From positions 1-26,113 of the forward strand of contig CAYGVS010000014.1 in NCBI GenBank assembly GCA_964353635.1: DNA of 26,113 nt, given 5' to 3'. Made by a program: the position numbers and the translations under genes. Under the pieces are notes generated by a model. The model did not search any database, had not been told where the DNA came from, and saw nothing but the letters and a program-made list of their open reading frames with translations. The DNA is from JAPLVB01 sp964353635. Its GTDB lineage: Archaea > Aenigmatarchaeota > Aenigmatarchaeia > QMZP01. Shown here piece by piece: positions 1 to 7,343 of this stretch (the stretch's first letter is position 1; each line of letters opens with the position of its first letter).

Positions 1-823
1 CGTGTTCCTTATAGCGAATGACCCCTGGTCGCAGAAGCTGAGACCGCTTAGGCCTTACGTCAAGCCCGTCAAGCTTTCAAAGGTCCATGTAGCCTCTCTC
101 GAGAAGAGGCTCAGGGAGATATGTGAGAAGGAAGGCATAGCCCCACAAGGGGCAGTCCTCAAGAGCCTGGCTAGATGGTCGCAGGGAGACCTCCGCTCTG
201 CCATAAATGACCTGCAGACCGTTGCAGAGGGGAAGAAGGAGATAGCAGAAGAAGACCTGGAAGCGCTTGGCTACAGGGAAAGGGAATCCACCATATTCGA
301 TATTTTGCCCACGCTATTCAAGTCCAGGAGCATAGCTGCCTCTAGGCGCGCCATCCAGTCCGCTGACAAGGATGCGGACGAGATTTTCTGGTGGATCGAG
401 AACAATATACCCCTTGAGTTCCCGATGGAAAGGCTGGCTGATGCGTATGACCTCATGTCAAGGGCTGACATAATAAGGGGAAGGGTGATGAAGCAGCAGA
501 ACTGGAGGCTGAAGGCCGTCATGAGCGACATGATATCCGGGATCTCTGTGGTGAAGGGGGAATCCCACGCCCCGCATCATGGATTCATGATGTACCAGGC
601 TCCCCAAAAAATCATAATGATGGGAAGGACCAAGGCCAGGCGCGCAGGGATGGATGCCATGTGCAAAAAAATCGGCGCAGCCGCACACACCTCAACGCGG
701 GTCGTGAAGAGGGATTACCTGCCTTACATAAGGATTATGCTTAAGAAAGGCAAGCCTGATAGCATGCGCTCGGATTTTTCCGTGAATTTTAATAAGGATG
801 AGATTGAATTAATTCTGCAATAG
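1..823 (+). CDS. rfcL: Replication factor C large subunit, C-terminal part (partial)
   Basis: The gene runs in from upstream of the window and ends at TAG 821-823; about 273 C-terminal residues are visible. RFC-L with RFC-S forms the clamp loader that opens the PCNA ring at primer-template junctions. Seen here: LIANDPW near the start, followed by a GDLRSAINDLQ segment near residues 57-67, which matches the sensor-2/lid region of the AAA+ clamp-loader module. An alpha-helical collar domain follows, ending in NKDEIELILQ. The N-terminal Walker A/B half lies outside the window. The last base of the stop codon is also base 1 of tRNA-Arg, so the two transcripts must be linked or separated by precise 5' processing (RNase P). 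The family call is firm; the length cannot be judged. Confidence 0.93.
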   Translation, partial: VFLIANDPWSQKLRPLRPYVKPVKLSKVHVASLEKRLREICEKEGIAPQGAVLKSLARWSQGDLRSAINDLQTVAEGKKEIAEEDLEALGYRERESTIFDILPTLFKSRSIAASRRAIQSADKDADEIFWWIENNIPLEFPMERLADAYDLMSRADIIRGRVMKQQNWRLKAVMSDMISGISVVKGESHAPHHGFMMYQAPQKIIMMGRTKARRAGMDAMCKKIGAAAHTSTRVVKRDYLPYIRIMLKKGKPDSMRSDFSVNFNKDEIELILQ

Positions 824-841
824 GGCCCGTAGTTCAACGGA

Positions 842-882
842 TTTGCACAGAAGTTGACAAGAGTCAACTTCCAAGAAACGGA
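842..882 (+). other. D-loop intron of tRNA-Arg (41 nt)
   Basis: The insert splits D-loop AACGGATA. The heptamer AACGGAT occurs at 836-842 and again at 877-883, so the splice point can sit at any of several equivalent registers; the boundaries given are one choice. The body is a perfect 9-bp hairpin, GAAGTTGAC (850-858) with GTCAACTTC (863-871), and loop AAGA. I could not draw a convincing bulge-helix-bulge site here. The flanking heptamer looks like a target duplication made when a small palindromic element inserted, though repeat-flanked relaxed introns are an alternative. Confidence 0.75.
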
Positions 883-921
883 TAGAATGCGGGATTGCGG
901 ATCCTGTGATCTGGGTTCGAT

Positions 922-1060
922 ACAAAGGCTTTTGAACGAAAGAAAGAAGGCGTCAAGAGACGCCTTCAGTCGAAAATCAAAAGCCTTTGGATGCCAAAAA
1001 TCTTTACCTGAACAAGACAATAGAAGCATATAACTTTCATAATAGTTTTTGGTGCGAGAA
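922..1060 (+). other. T-loop intron of tRNA-Arg (139 nt), position 59/60
   Basis: Splicing at 921/922 and 1060/1061 gives T-loop TTCGATT. T-loop bases TTCG (916-919) pair with CGAG (1055-1058) as a 4-bp central helix, flanked by 3-nt bulges ATA (920-922) and AAT (1059-1061) and closed by the T-stem: a bulge-helix-bulge-like substrate for the archaeal splicing endonuclease. Inside, a 13-bp helix (923-935 with 977-989) caps a second hairpin, GAAGGCGTC-AAGA-GACGCCTTC (946-967), and CCAAAAA (994-1000) pairs with TTTTTGG (1046-1052). It is too short for a protein. Confidence 0.8.
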
Positions 1061-1087
1061 TCCCAGCGGGCTCATTGCTATTTTTAT

Positions 1088-1981
1088 TTATAAAATCAGA
1101 ATCCCTGCAAGGAAGGCAAGCAGCCCCAGGAAGTAACCGTATTTTACCGCCTTCCTCATCCTTGTGAAGTCTTCCTTTTTCCTCGCGGTTATAGAAAAGG
1201 CTATGCAGGCTGCAAAGACAGCATCAGCGGGAAGCATATAAAACAGGTAGTTGAATTCCATGAGCCCTAGAGTGAAGGGCAGGGGTGAAAGGACTATGGC
1301 GATTCCCAGGGAAACTATGGAGGTTATTATCCCCGTCTTCTCCTTGTACTTGAGCACCACGCCCTCATCAGTCACGATGAACCTCTCCATGAAGCGCTTC
1401 TTCGTGAAAGACTGCTTTTTCAGGAACGTCTTCTTGTCGCCTTCTATGTCTTCCAAGTCCTTGAATATCTCCCTTGAGACCGTGACGAGGCCTGCAAGCA
1501 GGCCGAAAACCAAGGGAAGCTGGATGTTCCCAACAGCAGCCCCGCCAAAAAGAAATGTGGACCCGGTAAGGTACCCAACTGTAAAGTTTCCAAAGAAAGT
1601 CTTGTGCTGCAGGCTCCAAGAATAAATGATGAGAAGTATGGAATTGAAAATCGCTATCCCGAAGGCAAGCCAGTTGGTGGAGGCGGCAAAAAGTATGCCA
1701 AGCAGGAAAAGGCCAAGCGAGAAAGCCAGCGCCCTCCTCCTTGAGACCTTCCCTGAGGGTATTGGCCTGCCGGGCCTGTTCACCTCATCGGCCTCCGCAT
1801 CAAAGTAATCATTTATCCCGTTCCCGCCTCCTGTTATCAGGAAGGCTGCTGCCAGGGCCACTGCAACGGGTTGCCACACAAAAAACACGTCCAGCTTTAG
1901 AACAAGAAAGCTTCCTATAAGGACCGCGAAAGCTGCCATGAGGCAGTTCTTCGGCCTCATAAGCTCAAAGTAGCCGAGCAT
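1088..1981 (-). CDS. UbiA-family prenyltransferase, likely DGGGP synthase
   Basis: Likely (S)-2,3-di-O-geranylgeranylglyceryl phosphate synthase, which adds the second geranylgeranyl chain to the glycerol phosphate headgroup in archaeal membrane lipid synthesis. Both Asp-rich UbiA motifs are present, NDYFDAEAD in the first cytoplasmic loop and DLEDIEGD in the second, among about eight or nine hydrophobic helices. A longer reading from GTG at 2023 exists, but the ATG at 1981 (MLGYFELMRPKN) is preferred. It begins where the family usually begins, has TTTAAA about 26 nt upstream as expected for a leaderless transcript, and gives 297 residues. After the second motif there is a charged segment (KKQSFTKKRFMERF) where relatives usually have a short GVKTLP-type turn. 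The exact substrate is inferred. Confidence 0.85.
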   Translation of the reverse strand: MLGYFELMRPKNCLMAAFAVLIGSFLVLKLDVFFVWQPVAVALAAAFLITGGGNGINDYFDAEADEVNRPGRPIPSGKVSRRRALAFSLGLFLLGILFAASTNWLAFGIAIFNSILLIIYSWSLQHKTFFGNFTVGYLTGSTFLFGGAAVGNIQLPLVFGLLAGLVTVSREIFKDLEDIEGDKKTFLKKQSFTKKRFMERFIVTDEGVVLKYKEKTGIITSIVSLGIAIVLSPLPFTLGLMEFNYLFYMLPADAVFAACIAFSITARKKEDFTRMRKAVKYGYFLGLLAFLAGILIL

Positions 1982-2060
1982 GATAAGGAATTGTATGGAG
2001 GATTTAAAGGCTTGTTTTGGCACATGCTATCAATAAATTTTCTGCCGGCATTATATTTTT

Positions 2061-2384
2061 ATGGAAACGTATTCCCGGATATTTTCAGATGAGCCGGCAA
2101 TGCTATTTCTTGTCCCTTTCAGTGTGCCGAAAGTGGATAAAGAGGACATTACTGAATTTGTTTATACATGCATGGAAGCTGACTGGGAAATCCTGACCGA
2201 AGAAGAGAAATGCTTTCTCAAGGAAGGATACGAACTGCTTGAAAAGACTCCCGGCCATAGGAGATTTGTGAAAAGCGTTATAAGGGATTATGAAGAGTCA
2301 TGCGAGAATGAGGAGATATATTACCAGGACAGGCAGAGACTCTTGAGGAACATACAGGAACTGGAGCGCCGCTTAATTAACTGA
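2061..2384 (+). CDS. Hypothetical acidic helical protein
   Basis: A 107-residue protein I do not recognise. It is strongly acidic with Glu-rich helices; the C-terminal third (YYQDRQRLLRNIQELERR) has coiled-coil character, and there is no signal peptide or membrane segment. It is divergent from the UbiA gene, with 79 bp between the preferred starts, and converges on the HAD-like gene. An AT-rich stretch (TTATATTTTT) directly precedes the ATG, with no ribosome binding site. It is judged real because the frame is open through a region with no competing gene and the codon pattern matches its neighbours. Confidence 0.65.
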   Translation: METYSRIFSDEPAMLFLVPFSVPKVDKEDITEFVYTCMEADWEILTEEEKCFLKEGYELLEKTPGHRRFVKSVIRDYEESCENEEIYYQDRQRLLRNIQELERRLIN

Positions 2385-2399
2385 CATGGCTCTTGAATA

Positions 2400-3155
2400 T
2401 CAGTCTCCCCTGAATCCCAGCATTTCCGCTATTTCCTTCCAGCTTCCCGGTGTATATATCCCTCTTTCACTGCATTCGTCCTTGAAGCGCTGCCTTGCAG
2501 ACGGCGCAGCAATACCCATGCCGACCTGAGTGAGTGGCTCTATGTCCTCATTGTCTATGAATGCTGTTTCATAAGGATCGAACCCTAGCCCTGAAATATA
2601 AGAGCTCAACCCCCTTTTTCCGGGGGCAACATTCTCTTTAAAACCATCCACCTTAGAGTCTTTGTAAAGAATTCCATTGCCTTCAATGTGGTCAAAATAT
2701 CCAAGCAATCCTTCCTCCTTCAAGGCAGGTATTGCAAATTCGAGAAGCGCCGCAGTGTATATGCCGGTAGCCATCCCGTTTTCTTTTGCTTTTTTGAAAA
2801 GCTCTATGGCCCTCGGGTCAGGTCTTCCAAAAATCCTCTCTTCCCCAAGCAGCTTTTTCATCAGGCTGGGAACCTTTGTCTCCCTTAGCTGGAGTCTTTC
2901 CGTAGCTTTTTCTATAACAAAATTATCCTCCCCTTTGAGGACTCCGGTCACGTAAGTTCTAAGAAGCTTATGGTTGTCGCCACCAATAAAACCGAGCACA
3001 CATTTTGCCTGCTGCGGAATTAGTAAGTCCATATATCTGAAAAAGTTTCCCTGCTCCTTATGATAAGCCAAGAGCTCATATGCCAGCGGTATCTCCAGGT
3101 ATCTGGGCTCTAATGTTCCATTATAATCTGTAAACAGATTTCTTGCTTTGGACAT
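2400..3155 (-). CDS. HAD-superfamily hydrolase-like protein
   Basis: A 251-residue soluble protein with the HAD layout. Motif I is FTDYNGTL near residue 9, motif II IYTAAL near residue 135, a Lys-containing segment YKDSK comes later, and motif IV is FIDNEDIE near residue 200. A helical cap would lie between motifs I and II. HAD phosphatases form an aspartyl-phosphate on the first Asp of DxD. Here the second Asp, the usual general acid/base, is Asn (D-Y-N), which would weaken phosphatase turnover or point to another reaction. It starts 32 nt downstream of the rtcB stop on the same strand, so it may be co-transcribed, though TATTTTAAAG in the gap could be its own promoter. The substrate is unknown. 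Confidence 0.75.
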   Translation of the reverse strand: MSKARNLFTDYNGTLEPRYLEIPLAYELLAYHKEQGNFFRYMDLLIPQQAKCVLGFIGGDNHKLLRTYVTGVLKGEDNFVIEKATERLQLRETKVPSLMKKLLGEERIFGRPDPRAIELFKKAKENGMATGIYTAALLEFAIPALKEEGLLGYFDHIEGNGILYKDSKVDGFKENVAPGKRGLSSYISGLGFDPYETAFIDNEDIEPLTQVGMGIAAPSARQRFKDECSERGIYTPGSWKEIAEMLGFRGD

Positions 3156-3187
3156 GAAAATAGAACGGATGTAAATATTTTAAAGCC

Positions 3188-4600
3188 TTACCCCTTTATT
3201 ACTCCAACAGGAACCATTCTTGCGACCTTGAGGGAGATGCCTGAGCCGTGGACAGTGTCTATCACAGCCTCCACGTCCTTGTATGCGAGAGGCGCCTCCT
3301 CCGAAAGGCTCTTCGGGTGAGTGGCCTGGGCGGTTATGCCCTTGTCTGCAAGCTCCTTTTGGATTGTGGATCCCCAGAATTTCTTTATCGCAGCCTCCCT
3401 GCTCATTGCTCGGCCCGCGCCGTGCGCGGATGAGCCGAAGGTTTTGTGCATGGCTACTTCCGTACCTTTCAGCAGATAGGATGATGTGCCCATGGAGCCT
3501 GCTATTATGACAGGGGTATCAGGGAAGGCGCGGGTGGCTCCTTTCCTGTGAACATAGACCTTCCTAGTCTTTCCCTCTATCCTGTGCTCCTCGAGCTTGA
3601 CTATGTTGTGGGCGATTGCGTAAACGGTCTTCATGTCCATGGATTCCCAGTCCCTCTGGAAGACCTTCTCAAAGGTCTCGCGTATCCACTTGGTCATGAC
3701 AGCCCTGTTCGCGAAAGAGTAATTCACAGCAGCCTTCATTGCCGCGAAGAAGTCCTGCCCCTCCTTAGATGTGGCAGGGGCGCATGCCAGCTGCTTGTCA
3801 GGTATCCAAATCTTGTACTTCTCCACAGCCTTTTCCTGGATAGCCATGTAATCCGTGGCCACTTGGTGACCCAGGCCGCGGGAGCCGCAGTGCAGCATTA
3901 TCATGGCCTGGCCTTTTGAATGGATTCCCCATTTCCTTGCAGTTGGGGGATCAAAAATATCAGTGACTTCCTGCACCTCAAGGAAATGGTTTCCAGCACC
4001 CAGAGTCCCAAGCTGAGGGCTTCCCCTCTTCATGGCCAGCGGGGATAGCTTGGACGGGTCTGCCCCTTCCATGCAGCCGTGCTCTTCCGTGGCCTCCAAA
4101 TCCTCCTTGGTGGCATAGCCTTTCTCAACAGCCCACTTCACGCCGTGGGTGAGCACCTGGGTTAGCTCCGCCTGCTGGACCCTCAGGGGGCCTGTGGCCC
4201 CCACTCCAACAGGTATGGTCTTGAAGAGCGCGGGAACTAAATCTTTTATCTTCTTCCTGACATCATCTGCCGTGAGATTGGTACGGATAAGATTGACCCC
4301 ACAGTTTATGTCGAAGCCGCAAAGACCCGCGGAGATTATCCCTTCCTTCTCGTCAAAAGCAGACACAGCTCCCATGGGTAACCCATACCCCCAGTGCATG
4401 TCGGGGAGGCCGATTACAGGCTCCACAACCCCCGGGAGCGTGGCCACGTTTGTCAGCTGCTCGAATGCAGAATCGTCACCTGAGTCTATGAGGGCCTTGT
4501 TCATTATGACTTTGGCGTCAACCCTCATCTCCTTCCGCACGGATTTCGGGAGGGTCCACTCGTAATCGTTTATCCGCTTTAGCTTTTCCTTCATTGTCAT
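3188..4600 (-). CDS. rtcB: RNA-splicing ligase RtcB
   Basis: RtcB joins tRNA exons after endonuclease cleavage: it opens 2',3'-cyclic phosphate ends and seals them to the 5'-OH through a GTP-dependent guanylyl-histidine intermediate with Mn2+. The 470 residues cover the full family length. Visible landmarks are GFDINCG with the metal-binding Cys near residue 100, GAGNHF, HCGSRGLGHQ, AHNIVKLE, and SAHGAGR carrying the guanylylated His. No intein is present, although archaeal rtcB is a known intein site. AGGTG lies 5 nt ahead of the first ATG (MTMKEK) and supports that start over the second Met. Its partner substrates are plentiful: all five tRNA genes in this window contain introns. Confidence 0.97.
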   Translation of the reverse strand: MTMKEKLKRINDYEWTLPKSVRKEMRVDAKVIMNKALIDSGDDSAFEQLTNVATLPGVVEPVIGLPDMHWGYGLPMGAVSAFDEKEGIISAGLCGFDINCGVNLIRTNLTADDVRKKIKDLVPALFKTIPVGVGATGPLRVQQAELTQVLTHGVKWAVEKGYATKEDLEATEEHGCMEGADPSKLSPLAMKRGSPQLGTLGAGNHFLEVQEVTDIFDPPTARKWGIHSKGQAMIMLHCGSRGLGHQVATDYMAIQEKAVEKYKIWIPDKQLACAPATSKEGQDFFAAMKAAVNYSFANRAVMTKWIRETFEKVFQRDWESMDMKTVYAIAHNIVKLEEHRIEGKTRKVYVHRKGATRAFPDTPVIIAGSMGTSSYLLKGTEVAMHKTFGSSAHGAGRAMSREAAIKKFWGSTIQKELADKGITAQATHPKSLSEEAPLAYKDVEAVIDTVHGSGISLKVARMVPVGVIKG

Positions 4601-4655
4601 AATTCACCTGCAGTAATTTTGATATCTTATTTAATAAACGATTCAAATAAAAACC

Positions 4656-4871
4656 ATGATAAACAAGCGCGCAAGGAGCAGGCGGGGAAGGACGCACCAC
4701 CTTTTCAGGAGGCTGCAGAAGGCCAACTGCGAGATGTGCGGGGAAGGGGTAAGGGTTCCCTTCATCCCGGAAGGGAAGAGGCCCATCTACTGCAAGAAAT
4801 GCCTGGAGAGGCAGAAGAAGGAGCGCAGGCAGAAGAGGGGCCTTGAGGGAAGGGAGAAGGAATTCCGTTGA
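4656..4871 (+). CDS. Small CxxC zinc-ribbon protein
   Basis: A 71-residue, very basic protein with two CxxC knuckles: CEMC near residue 25 and CKKC near residue 46, separated by VPFIPEGKRPIYC. The pattern predicts one zinc and nucleic-acid contact through the Arg/Lys-rich ends. The same VPF-x-P-x-G-x-RP-x-YC core occurs in the protein at 13594-13785, so the two are paralogues. This compact zinc-ribbon type is common in DPANN archaea and candidate-phyla bacteria, but its function is not known to me. It is divergent from rtcB, with 55 bp between the start codons. Confidence 0.8.
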   Translation: MINKRARSRRGRTHHLFRRLQKANCEMCGEGVRVPFIPEGKRPIYCKKCLERQKKERRQKRGLEGREKEFR

Positions 4872-4934
4872 TGAGCCCCCATTCTCAATCCTGATTTTTC
4901 AAGGATTATATAGAGGCTGAGATAACAATATACT

Positions 4935-7343
4935 ATGGCTAGCAGAGGGGTGGTCCTAGCTTTTTTTGCAGCTTCTGTCCTAGCATCCGCAGCCTTTGCC
5001 TTCCATGCGGAAGCCGCAGCCACCTTGGCTGCCGAGGGCCTTCAGACATACTATACGCCATCCAAGCCTTTCTCAGGCTCACTGAAAATCACTTTTGACA
5101 GGCTTCTACCCCAAAACAGCCAGGTTATCGCACTCATCGACGGCTCGTATGCAGCATCGCTTGATATTACCCCATTTGTGAACGGAACTTACCTGTTCAA
5201 GAGCTACCAGTTCACTTACAATATAACCGCAACTGGCAAGAATGAATGGACAGAATCACCTGCCAAGCAGTTCTATTACAAGATATCAGCAAAGGGAACG
5301 TGCGGCAACCAAGGCTGTGTGGGTCCCCCAATGACCTGCGACTGCGCCGGCCTTTGCACTCCACCAAGTACAGAGCCATACAAATGCGACTGGACCATCA
5401 CATCAGGCTTCAGCTCTTTGGCAAACGTGAGCGCAAATGACTACCTGAAATTCATTGTGGATGGAAGGGGTTATATTTCTCCGCCATTTAGCCAAAATCC
5501 GGATGATACTGTATGGATGGAGGTATCCAACAACCCCTCCATATCAGGCGTGCAGACCACCATGAGGCAGGTCTGCGGGAACTACGATTTTTACCAGTAT
5601 CAGATAACAGATGAGTATGGATGGATAAGGCGTTCACTACCTCTACCTGATGAAAGCTTCAAAGACATCCCAGGCACGACGAACAAGATAATCGAGATAG
5701 AGAACTTTGACGAGAAAAGCCTGACCATAGACAGGGCTAAATTTGTGGAAGGAGGATGCTCCCAAGCTTACGCTTGCGGGGGGATATACAAGAACGGGAT
5801 AGTCATGAACTCAGGCTATTTGGCGAACGGTACAAACGGGGAAATAATAATATACGACTTCGATCCCGCAGCCAGCTACTACATCACATACTTTCCTCCG
5901 AATGGCCCGATGCTGTGCGCTTATTCAAGCAGCAGGATGATGAACTCAACTACTTGGGAGAGGACTGCTGTCCAAACAGGAACTGTAAGCTATGACAAGC
6001 CCTTTGGAAAGGTTTACACAAGCGACCAGCTCCCTTATGCGTTCAACGGCTCATTGACATTCAAGTGGTTCAATGACAATTTCTCACCGCCTGACTGCCC
6101 TAATAACCAAGCCTGCTCAAGGACTGTGAACTCATATGCAGCCTACAAGACCAGCGACCCCTCGGGAAGCTATATCGCCCTGACTTTCAACCCACAGGCT
6201 AGGACAGTGAACGCCACGGTCTCTTCTACTGACCTTTCCGCCAGCTACACAAAATACATACCATTCTCGAACTTCACAGGCTTCATATCCCCTTCCGCGG
6301 CCTCAGGTCACACCCTTGCCTTCATCCTTCAGGAGCCCAGCGGACCGATAGCCAGCAGCCCTGACTACCCTTTCTTTGTTTGCAGCGACTCTGATGACGA
6401 TGGCTACTGCAAGGAAAGCGGGGACTGCAATGACACTAACCCGCACATTAATCCAGGCGCAACCGAACTCTGCAACGGCAGGGATGATGACTGCAACGGG
6501 CAAGTTGATGAGGACTACATGATTGCAGGTAAGATGCTTAACAGCAAGTGCGGCCTCGGAAAATGCCAAGGCACATGGGTATGCTCAATGAACCAGACTG
6601 CTGTTGTTTGCAGTGCGGCACCCACACCGAAAAAAGAGATATGCAATAATGGCATTGATGATGACTGCGACGGGGTGATAGATGAGGAGTATGACACCAC
6701 TGCATCGGGAATCGAAAGATGCGACCCGTGCGAGGATGGGCAGAAAGAGAGCTGCAAGGCCAGCATAGGGGAATGCGCTAAGAAGCCGGGCTACAGGGCA
6801 TGCGTCAGCGGCAGATGGAGCATATGCATAGGAGCCACGCAGTCCCAGACCGAAGAATGCAACGGGAAGGATGAAGACTGTAGTGGAATAATAGATGATG
6901 TGGCCGGAGGGACGTCTGTTGCATCCACATCGTGCGGCTGCTATGCAGGAGGCTATGCCTCGGCAGAGTTGTGCGACAATGTTGACAATGACTGCAACGG
7001 CCTGATAGATGACGGCATTAAATGCTGCGATCAGGGCCAAACGAGGTCCTGCGGTCCTAACAAGGGCATATGCAGAGCCGGAACGCAATCCTGCGGCACC
7101 AATAGCGAATGGATGCCAGGATGCTCAGGCAGCAGCGGCCCTGACCCGCAGGGAGAGATCTGCCTCAACAAGCTTGATGATGACTGCGACGGAACCGTTG
7201 ACGAGGAAAACTGCATACCGCAGGAAGTGGCTTGCATAAGTGCAGACTGCAACAGCCTGCCCCTCGGATATATTCTTGTGGCCGTAGGAATCATCCTCAT
7301 CATAGCCACAGTGACTTTAGTGGAGATGAGAAAGCCGCACTAA
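4935..7343 (+). CDS. Secreted MopI-repeat surface protein
   Basis: An 802-residue predicted cell-surface protein. It has an N-terminal signal peptide (VVLAFFAASVLASAAFAFHA), a large Ser/Thr/Tyr-rich extracellular region with many N-x-S/T sites, and a Cys-rich C-terminal third. That part begins with DSDDDGYCKESGDCND and holds five putative metal-binding MopI repeats of the form E-x-C-[ND]-x-x-D-[DN]-DC-[DN]-G-x-[IV]-D (near residues 505-760), interleaved with C-x-x-G-x-W-x-x-C modules. A single membrane helix (LGYILVAVGIILIIATVTLV) then ends in a short cytoplasmic tail. MopI repeats are thought to bind Ca2+ through Asp-rich loops; the disulfides probably stiffen a stalk. TTATATAG lies roughly 28 nt upstream of the ATG, consistent with near-leaderless transcription. 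It overlaps the convergent MBL gene by 3-4 bp. The ligand or role is unknown. Confidence 0.85.
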   Translation: MASRGVVLAFFAASVLASAAFAFHAEAAATLAAEGLQTYYTPSKPFSGSLKITFDRLLPQNSQVIALIDGSYAASLDITPFVNGTYLFKSYQFTYNITATGKNEWTESPAKQFYYKISAKGTCGNQGCVGPPMTCDCAGLCTPPSTEPYKCDWTITSGFSSLANVSANDYLKFIVDGRGYISPPFSQNPDDTVWMEVSNNPSISGVQTTMRQVCGNYDFYQYQITDEYGWIRRSLPLPDESFKDIPGTTNKIIEIENFDEKSLTIDRAKFVEGGCSQAYACGGIYKNGIVMNSGYLANGTNGEIIIYDFDPAASYYITYFPPNGPMLCAYSSSRMMNSTTWERTAVQTGTVSYDKPFGKVYTSDQLPYAFNGSLTFKWFNDNFSPPDCPNNQACSRTVNSYAAYKTSDPSGSYIALTFNPQARTVNATVSSTDLSASYTKYIPFSNFTGFISPSAASGHTLAFILQEPSGPIASSPDYPFFVCSDSDDDGYCKESGDCNDTNPHINPGATELCNGRDDDCNGQVDEDYMIAGKMLNSKCGLGKCQGTWVCSMNQTAVVCSAAPTPKKEICNNGIDDDCDGVIDEEYDTTASGIERCDPCEDGQKESCKASIGECAKKPGYRACVSGRWSICIGATQSQTEECNGKDEDCSGIIDDVAGGTSVASTSCGCYAGGYASAELCDNVDNDCNGLIDDGIKCCDQGQTRSCGPNKGICRAGTQSCGTNSEWMPGCSGSSGPDPQGEICLNKLDDDCDGTVDEENCIPQEVACISADCNSLPLGYILVAVGIILIIATVTLVEMRKPH

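Larger units (their letters stand above)
823..1074 (+). tRNA. tRNA-Arg(GCG) with D-loop and T-loop introns
   Basis: The acceptor stem GGGCCCG (823-829) pairs with CGGGCTC (1067-1073), with discriminator A1074 and no encoded CCA. The D-stem is GTTC/GAAT. The anticodon stem CGGGA/TCCTG (890-894, 902-906) closes loop TTGCGGA, with anticodon GCG at 897-899. The T-stem is CTGGG (911-915) with CCCAG (1062-1066). Removing a 41-nt D-loop insert and a 139-nt T-loop insert leaves exactly 72 nt with a normal cloverleaf. The anticodon loop itself has no intron, which is unusual because archaeal introns cluster at 37/38. The gene starts on the last base of the rfcL stop codon, and no separate TATA box was seen. 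Confidence 0.9.

Noticed and set aside
724..1029. 101-codon minus-strand frame across the tRNA-Arg region
   Set aside because: It runs antisense through tRNA exons and introns, with no ribosome binding site or recognisable protein pattern; the tRNA explains the sequence.
922..1060. Group I/II intron or homing-endonuclease gene in the T-loop introns
   Set aside because: The inserts are 63-139 nt, have no coding frame and no group-intron core; bulge-helix-bulge-like junctions fit the protein-spliced archaeal class.
823..1074. Trans-split or permuted tRNA in place of an intron-split one
   Set aside because: All exons lie in normal 5' to 3' order within 252 nt, so cis introns are the simpler reading.
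1982..2023. GTG start extending UbiA by 14 residues
   Set aside because: The extension contains the TTTAAA promoter of a leaderless start and does not match the family's N-terminus.
3188..4600. Intein within rtcB
   Set aside because: The protein aligns to the normal length with all active-site segments contiguous.
6400..7210. Regularly spaced repeats as a possible CRISPR array
   Set aside because: The similarity is at codon level (Cys-Asn-Gly-x-Asp-Asp-Asp-Cys) inside a long open frame; these are MopI protein repeats, not DNA repeats with spacers.
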